Below, piece by piece: positions 33,028 through 45,494 of a DNA stretch of 64,000 nucleotides (position 1 is its first letter; the number at the start of each line of letters is the position of its first letter). The position numbers were made by a program, and so were the translations under genes. Below the pieces are notes generated by a model. That model was not told where the DNA came from. It made no database searches and worked only from the letters and a program-made list of their open reading frames with translations. Source of the stretch: Capsicum annuum (lineage: Eukaryota; Streptophyta; Magnoliopsida; Solanales; Solanaceae); contig NC_061114.1 of the NCBI RefSeq assembly GCF_002878395.1, positions 143,627,167 through 143,691,166 of the forward strand, read 5' to 3'.

Positions 33028-33798
33028 TGATACGGGAAAAATATGAGGAACACGAAACAAACACCAAATCGGTCCATTAGTTTGAAGAACCCGTGGACTT
33101 ATTTGGTGACCACTCTCGGATTCACTACAACAACAAGAAGAGCGAAATATAAGGGTGTGTTTCAACCCTAAAACAGCAACCAAACTAGATTTAACAACAA
33201 GAAGACGAAGAACAAGATGAACTTAACAATGGGTATAACAATAACAACACAAACGGGTACAATACGAGATACAAACGTTACAAGATTGCAAGAATAGAAA
33301 GGATAGATAGAGTGACATACACTATCTCATGAACTAAGAACCTAAGTGTATTCAAGCACCTAGACCCTTAATACAATAATAATAGAAACACCTACTCTCT
33401 TCAGTGAGCACAAAAGAGACCTCAACCTCCTCTAGCACCCAACGTTCTAAGCTATGAATGCAATACTAGTGATTCCACACTAGTATTACCCTAATTTTGG
33501 GTTGCCTCATCAAGAGAAGAGAGGAATTTTCTTTCAAAGTGTTATACAACTTACAAATATCATCAAAATATCCCTAACAAATGACCTAAAAGGTTCCTTA
33601 TATAGTAGTTTACAAACAAGGTGTGAAATGTCCAAAATGACCCCTTAGTCTCAAGTCTTAAAGTAGGTGCCCTTGGAGAGAATTATATGGACGGTTTTGG
33701 ACCCTTTTTAAGTCCTCATTTGCACTTCACTTTCACACTCCAAGTCTTGGGTTCAATATATCTCATAAACATGTATCCTCATGGTAGTACCTGTATCA
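33028..33798 (-). repeat. 5' LTR of the nested element
   Basis: 771 bp, adjacent to the primer binding site; partner of 29769-30537. Confidence 0.85.
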
Positions 33799-34058
33799 AC
33801 CACCCAAGCACCAATGTATCAAGCAATGCAACACACAAATGATTCCACACTTGTATATGGCCCTAGTTACGGTTTTGGGACTCTCTATCTCTCTAAGAGG
33901 AGTGTTCTCTCAATATCATTAATCAACTAAAGAAATAAACCCTACAATGTTCTATTTATACTACATTACAATAATAGCTAAAATGACAAAGAGCCCTTTA
34001 GTGACTAGTCTACAAAAATACTCAAAAAAGTGTCATGATCATGATCATACTTGTATCA

Positions 34059-34137
34059 TCGACGATGGAATTCATCCATCTAGTAAGAAAATTAGTGGAG
34101 CAATATAGGGAGAGGAAGAAGGACTTGTACATGTAAT
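34059..34137 (+). pseudogene. RTE LINE RT fragment, right part of a split copy
   Basis: MEFIHLVRKLVEQYRERKKDLYM is the + strand continuation of the RTE fragment ending at 26620. The first five bases are the target duplication TCGAC. It is truncated after DLYM. Confidence 0.7.
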
Positions 34138-37100
34138 GAAGAGTGACTAGTTGAACAACATTCATAAAAAAATATCATATATATATCGAAAAAGGATCTA
34201 AAATGCCCTTCAACTATATAAATTGGTGCAAAAATGCCCTCCATCTACCTATTGGGCCTGAAATGCCCCTCACTTCCACCTATTGGGGTTGTTTTGTCCT
34301 TTTATTTAATAGAATAATTTTGCCCCACTTAATTTATGACATGTCTTTTTCTTATTGGTCAATTAAAAATTAATTAAAATAGTTAATTATAAATTTAAAA
34401 ACCTGCCCAACCTAAGATAATAACCCAACCCACTACCCACCAAACCAAATAACCCAAATCAGTATCCGATTTCAATATTAGTTCACTCTCTTTTTCCTTC
34501 TTTTCTCTCTTCGTATTCTCCAATAGAAAGCACCGACTGTCGGAGTTACCATATTGAACATCTTAGATGACAAAATCTTTTTAAAGTTTTGGTATCAGCA
34601 TGTCTATACTAGCAGGCTCACCGTCATGTCTGGCTTACTGTCAAGCCTATACATATATACCTTATCCTCTGGCGTTATGTCTATACAAGCATGGTGGAAC
34701 CTGGATGAAAATAAAAAACACTTAGTTTAAGTCATCTAGATGTTAGAAGTAGAAACAAGTGATGTTACCAGTTTCGGAAAATGATTTGTTGCTTAAGAAT
34801 CTTTACATAGGAATGCCTTAAATTTATGCAAATATGCCAGCACAAAGCTTAACTGAAGATCTGTTCAGACCTCAAACTAGCTGAAATGAAAAATCATTTT
34901 TTCACTTGAATCCAGTCAGGAAAGGTGAATAAGAATTTGTTGTATTTAGCTCTACGACTTCTCCCACAACTTGGCATCCTTCCAAAACAAGATTTTCAAC
35001 GCAGGAAAGTACATACCTAACATTATTAAAGGCTTGACAACCTAAGATAGCTAAAATAATGATGTCTTTCAATCTTTGCATTCAAGACTCTGGTTTTCTA
35101 GCAGAGATTCCTGATGGTTACTCTTCTTCTTTCATTCTTTAGCCCAACCACATTTGCAGATAGGTGGAGAGATGAAAGTTCAATGTAAGCAGAGCAAAAA
35201 ATAGAAAAGACCAATCTCCAACATAACATGAACGTTCAATGCAAGCAGAGGATGGTTTTATGTGTTTTTGGCGAAATAGATATGACAGTTATACATCTGA
35301 ATATTCTTTCGTTTAAGATTCGAGTAAGTTCTTGTGAATATTTTTTCGTTTAAGATCGAGTAAGTTTTTGGGGACAATATCTGTATTTGATCATTCGTTA
35401 TTTAAAAGTTTTGAAGCCATATTACTAGAAGATACATGTTCAATATTTGAATATTCAGATTATGTAAAGGAGTCTTTGATTTTCATTTCTAGGCTCAATA
35501 TGTTGTTAATTATCTCATCGTGCAAACAGTAGTTGTTAGAAGAGTACTTGGTGTTTCTTTCCATAATATTTCTTCATTAGAAGCTTGCTTTTTTAAAATA
35601 GAAATCTATAATTTTGTTTCTTGCACTATATAAAGTCTTCTAACGTACTTTATGGGAATATTTGAGTTCTCTTTTAAATTTTTCCTAATTGTACTGGTAG
35701 AATCAATAAAGAAATTCTTTTTTTTTTCTTTATGAAACAGAACGAAGAGAAAATTCTAAGAGCCATTTTTGTTAACATAATGTTATGGTTGAAGGTGGAA
35801 AGCAGTTACATAACCTCTCATGAAATTTTACTTTCTTATCTTTTTCTTTTTATAAAATAAGCCACAACATTCACTTTTTCTTTCTTCATAATTTTTTTTC
35901 TGCTTTTATTTAACAAATATCTTCGCTAAATTTACTATTCATTTGAATGTAAACTAGACTTAATTAAATTTGATATAATACGATTTTCACTTCTTATTAC
36001 AGAAGCCTTAATGTGGACAAAGATTATAAGATCATTTAACGAAAAAAGATTATAAGATCATTTAACGAAAATCTTTAATAGGATAAGATAAAAATCTAAA
36101 ATTTTGAGTAATGAAAATAAATTAAAATAAATTAAGTGTAGTGTTTTCATATTCAGAATTAATTTATATAAACAACACTTACACGTATTATTTACAAGCT
36201 TAAAAAGTGATCAATACTATAAAATAAGAGAAAAAATTATTTCAAGCGTAAACGATATTTAGATATATCTATGTTGTATGAAAAGAAGAATGGCAAGTAG
36301 GGCTAATAAATCAACTGACAATATAATGAATAAATAAATTCTTTTCTATAAAATTTGTATAATGACAATTAATAAACAAATGTTTGAGTTAAAAGTAAAA
36401 GAAAAGAAAATTTTAACTTCTTAAACACGTATTATTAAAAGCATAACTCTATATTCTGTAATGGATTTATCACAAAATAAATTCTATTTATTCAATAACT
36501 AATTTAAAAACTACAATTTAATTTAGATCGTGATATCATTTGAATTATTAAAAAAAAAAAAAGGAAAACACTAATGTGATGAAATTATTTTAAATAATAC
36601 TAAATATGAAAATAAACTGGATAAAATATGTATTAATATGATAGGTTGAAATAATGTAGGCATAAAATAAATATTTCAACCGTAAGCCATAAAAATGAAA
36701 AAAAAATAATAATTTAGAATCAACTAATTGAAGTACAATTTAATAGAAGTATGTTTTGAGAAAAAAAATATACATCCCAATCAGAATCATATTTTCTTAT
36801 ATAGAGAACATTGAAGAGAACATAAGAATAAGGAAAGGTTAATATTAATTTGAATAATTGATTTTGAGATATTATTGAATGTTCTCTTAAATACAGTGTG
36901 TGACAATAACATTATAGGGAAAATATAAGAATTGAAATGTAAGAAAAAAAAAATTTAAGAGTTGTTTGATTAATGAAGAATTTACGAATTTTTTGATTAA
37001 TTATAGATTAAAATGAATTAATTTTTTTATAAAAATAATTAAGATAATTATTGAAGTTCAAAACAGAAATTTCTTTGAAAAAAGTTAGACGATAAATAAC

Positions 37101-37688
37101 ATTATAAATCTTTCAGTTATGGATATATGGTAAAAACTTAAAAGATAGAGGAAATAACATAATTAGAGAATTTTTTTACTTATACTTAACATTTATACCA
37201 AATTTATCAAAGTATGTATATGTGTGTTAACACAACAAAAGAAAATGCATTTTAACCACGTTCATAACTGTGGCTATATGATGCTCAAATTGTGGCTAAA
37301 CCTTTTTGGGAATCGTGGCTATATGGTGTTCAAAACCTGGTGTTTATAAAGGTCGGTAAAGACCTCAAATCAATTATTATATTATTTGATAGATTTGGAT
37401 GGTAAATATAACGAGATAATAATTGAGATTTTATCAAATAAATATAATCTTATATATTCGACAAGTCAAATTGTAATTTGCTATGATCAATACTCTTTAA
37501 TATTGTTCGCGTATCGCACGGATACAAATACTAATTTAAAAATAAAAAAGAGAGAAATATCTAGACCTAATTGGGAAGTAAGCCGATGGAGCAAAGGAGA
37601 TAAACATCGTCTCCTTTGATATGATTGTCGAAAAAGTGAAATTGGCTGAGTCAATTTCAAGCCACACCTCCTTATGAAATCTCCACTC
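34138..37688. other. AT-rich intergenic DNA, no gene seen
   Basis: No coding sequence is supported on either strand. The phrases GATCTAAAATGCCCTTCAAC, AAAAATGCCCTCC and CTGAAATGCCCCTC at 34190-34280 resemble those at 6955-7150 and may mark one end of an old repeat. A 28-bp tandem duplication (AAAGATTATAAGATCATTTA, then AACGAAAA) lies at about 36018-36072. The rest is A/T-rich with homopolymer runs. Confidence 0.4.
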
Positions 37689-38673
37689 AAGTGTTTGTTT
37701 GGATGGTGATTTCCGATGGTATGGTATGGTATAGTTATCAAGGGAATCATGTTTGTTTTGATTGTTTTCTTAAAATCATGGTATGGTATGATATCTTTTC
37801 ATGGTTTGGTAACCATGAAATCCTCCAATTTACAGAACCACTGATTTGGTGGTATCCCATGATTTTTTTTTTCAATTATGTCCTTATATAATATTATTAA
37901 ATCCTATTTTACTCTTTATCTAATATTACTTATATTTACTTTTTTTTTTTTTTGCTTTTCTGCTCAATCTTTCCTCTGCGTTGTTACGTTGTTCATCACT
38001 GCAACAAAGCTTTAGAGACGATGCAAACACCAAATAGAAGAACAACACAAAGAAAAAAAAAAAAGAGAAAACGCATACTATAAAAATCAATTCCTTCTGA
38101 TGCTGAAAATCCATTTCAAGCAAGTCATGCAAACCAAAAAATACCTGACAATTCTTTCTCCAACTTCTTCCAAAAGCTACTAAATGTTGTCACTCCATCA
38201 TACTCCCTCTTCCATTCTTTTTAGGTGGTACTGTTTTACATCTCTCTAGTTTATACTATTTCACATCATCACCCCATAAAAGAAATAATGTTGCATAATA
38301 AAAGAAGTTGCAGTTCTAGTTCTTGTTATTTCATGAAGGTAAAGTTTTAATTTTGTTAGTAAGTTTCATGAATTTAATAACATAATATATTTACAAGACA
38401 TGATTTGTGATAAATTTGTAGAAATAAAATATTGTATTATTAATTATTAATAAATTAAAAAAATATAATAATTAAGAGTATTTTAGTAAACTTATCCGTA
38501 CGATACAGTACCATACCATCAAACCAAACAAAAAAAACTGTTATCAAACAGCAGTGAACGATACAGTATCCAAACATTATATTATACTATTATATTATAC
38601 TGTACAATACCATATCGTACCATACTGTACCGTATATTATAAAATCATGACAAACCACCATCCAAATAAAGTG
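37689..38673. mobile_element. TIR element, non-autonomous, about 1 kb
   Basis: The left end TTGTTTGGATGGTGATTT and the complement of the right end TTATTTGGATGGTGGTTT are inverted copies. Flanking AAGTGT on both sides (37689-37694 and 38668-38673) may be the target duplication. Subterminal DNA on the left has repeated ATGGTATGGTATGG and on the right its complement-like ACCATACC and GTACCATAC words, so the ends can pair further. No transposase; superfamily not determined. Confidence 0.55.
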
Positions 38674-38705
38674 TAAGGCCCTTTCCTCTTCCTTTATCCA
38701 TAGTA

Positions 38706-38951
38706 TTCCCTCCGTCCCATTTTATATGTCATCATTTCCTTTTTCATCTGTCCCAAAGAGAATGTTGTCTTTCCTTATTTAGCAATTATTTAAATATATA
38801 ATTTTACTTTTATCCTTATTGGTCTCACTTAATTAAAAGAAACATTAACACATTTTTTGATAAAGAACAATTTAGTAAATATTAGCAAATCTTTCCTTAT
38901 TTCTTAAATTCCGTCGATCAAACGACCACACATAAAATGGGACAGAGGTAG
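38706..38951. mobile_element. Stowaway (Tc1/mariner-type) MITE
   Basis: The left end TTCCCTCCGTCCCATTTTAT and the complement of the right end CTACCTCTGTCCCATTTTAT form the classic Stowaway inverted repeat, flanked by TA dinucleotides (38704-38705 and 38952-38953). It is 246 bp, AT-rich and has no coding capacity. Confidence 0.85.
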
Positions 38952-38953
38952 TA

Positions 38954-39629
38954 ATATCTATTTGGTAAATAATCGTTGCATCTCTAAGTCAAGCTTTTTG
39001 GTAGAAACACTGAGGCAACCTCATCTCTCATCGACGCCATGTTTCTTTCCCAATCATGAAGTCTTGTTCAAGCTTGCTACTCAGATGTAGTGATTGCTAC
39101 TTCTACAGGTACTCCTACTGTAAAGAAATGATTTAGGGTATTTAACCACTTTGTTGTAATTTCGTATCCATTTCACATTTTATCTGATTTCTCTTCGATG
39201 GGATGAACCTCAATCGAAGTTAATAACACCATCAGAAGATAATCAAATTTCATGCGAAAAAGCTACAAAATGACACTCTATTTGCTGCAATTATTTTTCT
39301 CGAACTTTAGATAACTTGTATATAGGCTCCAGCTTTGTGTTGTTTCTTGTGTGTTGATCCCTTTAACCTTCTGAATTATCCCTCTCTCTCTGCGATTATA
39401 TCTATAATTTAGCTCTGTTAAGGAGGATCCTATCTCTTTTTGTTTGTAAATCTTAGATATGGAATTTGTCTTTTATCTTCAAATAAAATTTGTTGTGCTT
39501 TGTGTGGTTGTTTCTTATGGTTGTGGCATGTCACTGTACCTGCAAAATGAACAAACTTGTTAGCTAAAAATCCGCAAGTTGATTTTCTTCTCTGTAGTTG
39601 TGCTTGATCTATACTTCCCCTTTATTTCT
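38954..39629. other. Intergenic DNA, nothing recognised
   Basis: No repeat, RNA or coding feature could be supported between the MITE and the antisense LINE. Confidence 0.4.
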
Positions 39630-41269
39630 CCAATATTTAATCAACTCAACCCCCATATTGCTTGTCCATAGATAGTCCAGTCCTTATTGACTACCTTCTG
39701 CACAGTTAATGAATCAGTCTTCACTATAAATGGTAGCATTCTATTTTCCACACAATGTTGCAGCCCCTTCTGAATTACTAAAGTCTCATCCTTCAAACAA
39801 GTAGTATAGGGAATGCACTTAGACTCTACATAGACTAAATCACCTAGACAATTCCTTACACAAAATGCAATTGTGCTGTAATCTATGTTGTCTCTTAATG
39901 AGGCATCAGTATTGCATTTGTAGTAACCTCTAGGTGGTAAATCCCAACTTACAACCTGGCAATTCCTTCTCCCAACATCCCTATTGTTCTCCAGTTTATC
40001 ATTCAACAATGGCCAACTACTAGGGAGTTCTGTTATTGTAGGGAACTTGACTTTTGCAAAAAGGTACAAATTCTGATTATTATCATGAATTACCCTATGC
40101 CTAGACATACTTCCTCAATGTAAAAAACAATTTCTTCTCTTCCATAATTACCACAAAATAAAAGTTGGGGCTGCCTGTACAATGATTTAATCCTAGGTGA
40201 ACTTTCTGCTTGGCACCACATATTTATTGACTGATTAATATGAATAAAATTCCCTTGAATGTCTGCTGCATTTGCATAAATTCTCCATATGTTAGAAGCA
40301 AATTCCCCAGTAGGAAAAAGATGCTCCATAGTCTCTATTTCACAATATTTACACCTGGAAGCCATATGCACTCCATTTCTAGGCTAAACATCATCTATTG
40401 TTACCTTTTCCATCCAAATTCTCTATGTAAAAAAGAAATTTTAAATGGCATACTTGATTGCCACAATTGTTTGAAAAGCCAGTGCTCCCCCTCCTTATGT
40501 ATTGTGAATTTCCAAGAACTTTTAACAGTAAGTAAATTTACCATTATTAGTTAGCAACCACCAAGCTTTATCCCTTACTTTCGAGTGGATTATTCTTGGA
40601 TATTCCTTCAAAATCTGGTTATCCAACTGCATTGGTAGTTGTTGTTTGAGCAAGTCAACATTCCATGCTTCATTCATGTAAAACTGCCTCACCTTTGGAC
40701 TGTATGAATTCTGTCCTGACGGTACAAGCTGATACAAAGGACCCAATTTAGTCCTGTTATCATACCAAAAGCTTGTTGTACCATTCTTGGATTCTCACCA
40801 GATCAGATGTTCTATTTCATCCCTAGCTTCCAACATCTTCTTCCACAATTGTGATCCCCTTTTCCATGTGACCATAGTAGGAATTTTCTTCTTACAATAC
40901 TTGTTCCACATAAATGTGGACCATAAAGAACAACCTGTCCTAAAGTTCCACCACAATTTGGCAAATAAAGCATTCGAGATTTCAAATAAAAATCTAAAAC
41001 TCATTCCCCCTTCTGTTTTAGGTAAACACATCTTTAACCAGGCTCTCCAATGTCTATATTTTCCTTCTTCCTTATTACTCCAGAAAAACCTAGCAAATGT
41101 CCTATGTATCTCAAGAATAGTATATTTGGTATGTTCCATGACAGATAATAGATAAAGAGGAATGCTTTGTAAAACTTGTTGGATAAGAATAGCCTTTCCA
41201 CCATATGATAACAACTTTCTTTTCCAATGTCGTAGGTGATCTTTTATGTTAAAAGATACATTATGATGG
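39630..41269 (-). pseudogene. L1 LINE ORF2 3' half (RT C-terminal region, RNase H), minus strand
   Basis: Minus-strand order from the right: KLLSYGGKAILIQQVLQSIP and FARFFWSNKEEGKYRHWRAW (41214-40795), WNVDLLKQQLP with AWWLLTNNGKFT (40746-40522), and a zf-RVT-like CKYCEIETMEHLF (near 40350). The RNase H domain (40108-39641) has KCNTDASLR, ETLVIQKGLQHC and VKTDSLTVQKV. Frames change between blocks and stops occur. Catalytic acidic residues of RNase H are still visible in NTDAS and KTDS. It resembles the + strand L1 at 18.6-25.1 kb but is a separate truncated copy. A few bases continue beyond the solo LTR at 43823. Confidence 0.8.
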
Positions 41270-43822
41270 TGTAACGCCCTAAAATCGGGTCTCGAGATGT
41301 CACACGGTGCTTAAGGTCACAAGTGACCCCAAGCTAACCTTTCTACTGGCATAACTCATAAGCAATTGAATAAAAATACAAATCCATACAAATCAGCAAA
41401 AATTAACTCTTTTCTGAATCTGATCGATACAAAAATGGAATTTTACAGGATTACAATTCTGCCTTTACAACCAAAATTGAAACAAAATACATTAACTTCT
41501 ACTGACTATCTATGAAGCCTCTACTAGTACTGACTGTAGGTAGCCGAGTCATGACTCCCGACTACCTCAACTCAATACGACTGAATAAAGAAAATACAAC
41601 ACTATAAACTCTGCATAACTAACCTAAGCCCTTGAATCAAAAGAACTCATCACCTGCTGACTGGATACCTCGAACTGACTGGATCTGAAGGTACAACTAT
41701 ACCTTGTACCTACATTCCGAGAAAATGTAGTCCACATACGAATATGTGGGTCAGTACTATGGAAAAATACCGAGCATATGGGGGTGCAATGCATATATAA
41801 AATAATATCTTAATATCATCACAGTTTATAAAATTATGCATGCTGATATAGATGACTCACTTAGCTCGAATTAAATCATCAAAATAATGGATGAATAATA
41901 CATGTACAGTAAAATAAGTGAGTCATTACAATACGTTCTCAATTCACTTTCATCTCAATTTCAAATCATCAAAACAATCAAATCTTATGTCAATTCTCAT
42001 TAGAATATATTCCTTAAATCTTTTAAGAATAATGACTTTCTCAAACTCAGCCTTTTAAGCAAATATGTTTTCATCTCAGATAGAAGAGTAAACATACACA
42101 CATTGGGAGATCCTATAACCGACATAAACTATGTGAGCAACATGGAGTCCAACGTACAACCCACGTTGGGGAGAGTCATCCTATCCTGGCCATCGGAGTA
42201 GGACTTCCAGTATCAATTCAAAAACACTAGTGATCACTATATAAATCAGCCCCAGGCTCACATCCTATGGGGGCACGTAGTTCTAGGAAAGTAAGGTCAC
42301 TTTATACCTCCCACTCGGTGCTAAAGATTACTCTCAGACTTAGCTCAGAAATTTAAATTAGTCTCAGGCTCACATTAAAGAAAATCCACAATAAACACTT
42401 CAATAATTTTCATTGGTAGCCAATTTGCTACCCCTTTATCAGAATCAATAAAAACGTGGATTTCTTTCACAATCGAGTTCAAATAACTCATTCATGACCA
42501 AAAGGTCAAATCATTCAAAATATCTCAAATATTCAACATCAACGTGCTTATAACACACACTTTCTCAAAAAAACACAATTTCCAATGGAGATTCACGACC
42601 CAAATATCAAAATCATGATAAATATCGTTTAAGGTTCATGCTTTATATCACCACACATGTAAATTCATCTTTCAAAATCATAAACATCAAGATTTCATAA
42701 TAATCATCATAAGATATGGATTCATGCTTCAATTTCATAAAAATAAAATAAAAATCATGCCTTTGTAAAGAAAATTACTTTTGGGCACAAGAATGAAAGA
42801 GAGTTCTTGTTGAAAAACCCCACATACCTTGAATGATGAACTTTAGATCGATACTCATTTTTAAGATGTTACTCGTGCCTTTGAATGATGGTTCTTGGAG
42901 TTCTTGAACTAGGAACTTGGAATCTTGAATAAATTTACAGAATTAATGGTGAACTTTGGAGGTTCTTGAAGTTCTTGAACTAGGAACTTGGAATCTTGAA
43001 TAAATTTGTAGAATTAATGGTGAACTTTGGAGGTTCTTGAAGTTGGATGTAGGAGCTTAGGGTTTTCTTTTTGAGGGAATTTGATGAAATATAACATATA
43101 ATGCTTCTAATAGGCCTTAATATAGGATTTGGATGAATTTTGGGTGAGGGAGAATGACCAAAACACCCCTAAAAATCAAATAATTCTTGCATCTGTCCTT
43201 TGGTGGATTGTTTTGATAGTCTGAAGTAGATCAACCATAATATTTTACTCCGATATCCAAATTGGATGAAACCAATTTCATTAGAAATAGGACTCTCGTA
43301 TCTTTCCGTTGATATATAGTATCTCACCCAGATCATTGTGTACGAGGAGTTATGATCGTTTGAAGTTGACCCAAAAATTTACTTTTGATAGGCTGAAGTA
43401 GATCGACCATAATTTTTTGCTCTGATAGACAAATTGGATGAAACTAATTTCAGTGGAAAGAGGACTCGTAGAGCTTTCCGTTGATATATAGTAGATCAAC
43501 CAGATCATTATGTACAAGGAGTTATGATCGTTTAAATTTGGAGCAAAAATACGCCAGGCCTCAGTACTTTTTTTTCCTGCACGTTTTACTGTTCATAGTT
43601 CGATCGGAATGGTCGTAGTTCGATCGGATTGGTCGTAACTCATCGCTCGAGTGTCCGTTTTTGATGATCTACATATTGTTGGAAAGATTATTTGATACTC
43701 TACGCAATGGTAGGTCAACATCTTAGAAATACTACACAAAAAATTTATGGATCACTCTAAAGCGTAGATCTCGATACGTTTCTCACGAAATCTTTACAAA
43801 GAAAATTTTCTGGGGTATTACA
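41270..43822 (+). mobile_element. Solo LTR 1, chromovirus-type gypsy, 2.55 kb
   Basis: It begins TGTAACGCCC and ends GGGGTATTACA (TG...CA). Perfect 5-bp duplications GATGG (41265-41269 and 43823-43827) flank it, and no internal retrotransposon DNA is present, the signature of LTR-LTR recombination. Text such as CACACGGTGCTTAAGGTCAC, CTGGCATAACTCATAAGCAA, GAGTCCAACGTACAACCC and GGGGCACGTAGTTCTAGG is shared with the solo LTR at 46.65 kb. Internal duplications occur at about 42901-43040 (71-bp period) and about 43207-43560 (176-bp period). It interrupts the antisense L1. Confidence 0.85.
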
Positions 43823-43827
43823 GATGG

Positions 43828-45494
43828 TGTACCAACCCTACTATAATTAATTGACCTTGTATTTACTGCCCATATTCTAAAAGTGTGTCAAAGTGTCACA
43901 TGTTTCTCTTATATGAGTCAATAAGATCCAAGATTATACAAGTTAAGAGTGTCACATGCTAGATTACAATCTATCCAAAATTTCTTTAATTGGTCATATA
44001 CTTCTTTTGGCTACACATGTTCTTTTTTTTTAATATCATTCCAATCGTGTTTGGGCATAAGGTGATCTTATAGAGTCTGCCTATTTAGTATAAAGTTTAT
44101 ATATCCTTATGTGGGATATATATTTATTCCTAATTAGAATCTGCCCACGTGCTTCAATAGTACCCATTCTCACGTACCCTTCTATTTGTTATTACCTAGT
44201 AAGTATTTATTGTATAGTCCAAACCTCTTTAGTTAAGGAGTTACTTATCTCAACTTGGTATGCACATATTCCTCCATTTGAAATATCTAAATTTCTACAC
44301 TTAAATATGCCCCAATTGCTATACGCTAGGTAAGATCACTAGAATCTACCACAACCCATATATGCTATGTTATGTCACTTTCTTATTAGTTATACACCTT
44401 ACTAGCTTATTTGTTGCATGTCATCATCTCCCTGCTTATCACATGCCTTCTTGGCTCATTAGTTAATATATTTTATGTCCAGTGAGGCTTATGGTGTCAT
44501 ATAAGTTCCAAAGTATTACCCTTATTTCCTATATCATTGTTTTTGTCTCGATCATATGCCTTCTTCTATTGGTTCATGTCTCTAAAGCTCAATAATGTTA
44601 TGACAACCAAAATAACAATCTAAAAGATTAAAGAAGTGATGTAAAGTAAATATACTTATGTATGAGTGGTAGCTCAGGGGCGAGAGCCTAGCATAGGCCA
44701 ATCTCAATTTATTGATTTATGGGTGGTATCCCAGGGGTGAAAGGAACACCTAGCATGGGTCAATCCTATTATCGGGTAGTATCCCATGGGTGAAAGAAAA
44801 GCCTAGCATGGGTCAATCCCAATTTATGTATTGATGAGGAACGTATCCCAGGGGTATAATACCTAGCATGGGCCATCCTCTTTTACCATTGATCAACTAG
44901 ACATATGTATCACATGCCTTATAAATATTATAAAGAAAAGAAGAGTAAAGTAAAGAAAAGCATGTAATGTACAGTTTTCCACAAGTGTAAGTAAAGGTGG
45001 TCGTTCATCATTTTCTATAAAGTTTATATATATTGACCCCTAGTTTCATTGATTTTTTATTTCACTTTATGGTTATCTCATGCCTTACATATTCAGTACA
45101 TTACTTCGTATTGACATCCCTTACGTGGGACCAGTGTTCTATGTTGCAGGCACAGGTTTTTAACGAGTAGATCTCCCCAATAAAACACAGGATACTCAAC
45201 GGCTATTGGTGAGCTCCAAGTTGATTTGGGTCCTTTCTGAGTCTTTAGTATATATATTTTGATGGTTTTACAGTAATGGATTCCATTAAAGGCTTTGTAG
45301 ACATTGTAAAGTAGTCATATGTATTCATAGATTCACATGTCATCTGAATCAGTTTGGCTAATTGGTTGGTGTTGTATATATAGCATTTTATCAGCGATTT
45401 CATTTGTTTAATGGTTCATTTTCTCATCTAGTTTATTTTAATAGTATGTGTTCCTATAGTTGTTGTCCGCCTCATTTAGTATTGGGGTATGACA
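43828..45494 (+). mobile_element. Probable gypsy LTR fragment with internal tandem repeats
   Basis: The stretch ends ATTGGGGTATGACA at 45481-45494, an LTR-like end close to that of solo LTR 1. It contains phrases typical of long chromovirus LTRs, such as ATGTTGCAGGCACAGGTTTT and GGTGAGCTCC. I could not find a confident left boundary or a target duplication. Confidence 0.45.
44665..44885 (+). repeat. Four degenerate tandem repeats, about 55-65 bp
   Basis: Each unit has GGTATCCCAGGGGTGAAAG or a close variant, then CCTAGCATGGGTCAATCC and AATTTATTGATT. Units start near 44666, 44725, 44776 and 44838, and they vary in length. They lie inside the probable LTR. Confidence 0.7.

Larger units (their letters stand above)
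29769..33798 (-). mobile_element. Non-autonomous LTR retrotransposon nested in the 5' LTR
   Basis: 4,030 bp, flanked by ACCAA (29764-29768) and ACCAC (33799-33803), a 5-bp target duplication with one change. The LTRs (29769-30537 and 33028-33798) start TGATACCGG or TGATACGGG and end CCGTATCA or CTGTATCA. The minus strand has a primer binding site at 33010-33025 (TGGTATGAAAGCATGG) and a polypurine tract at 30538-30550 (GAGAAGGGGAGGA). The 2.5-kb body has no gag or pol, only an ORF of unknown function. The LTRs are visibly related to those of the host element, so it inserted into a cousin. Confidence 0.85.
26621..34058 (-). mobile_element. Gag-only LTR retrotransposon (TR-GAG-like), minus strand, with a nested element
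   Basis: Exact 5-bp target duplications TCGAC (26616-26620 and 34059-34063) bound it. LTRs start TGATACAAG and end CTTGTATCA, a 9-bp inverted repeat; the first base pair of the left LTR has mutated to TA. The primer binding site (29361-29376, minus TGGTATCAAAGCAAGG) resembles the initiator-Met tRNA type. A polypurine tract (27267-27284, minus GATGGAGAGGA) sits beside the left LTR. Between them is a gag gene but no protease, RT, RNase H or integrase. Only a tail resembling the end of gypsy pol remains after gag. Without the nested 4.03-kb element it would be about 3.4 kb. It must have been mobilised in trans. Confidence 0.85.

Noticed and set aside
44665..44885. CRISPR-like spaced repeats
   Set aside because: Units are adjacent, uneven and degenerate, and they lie inside an LTR of a plant genome; no spacer organisation is present.
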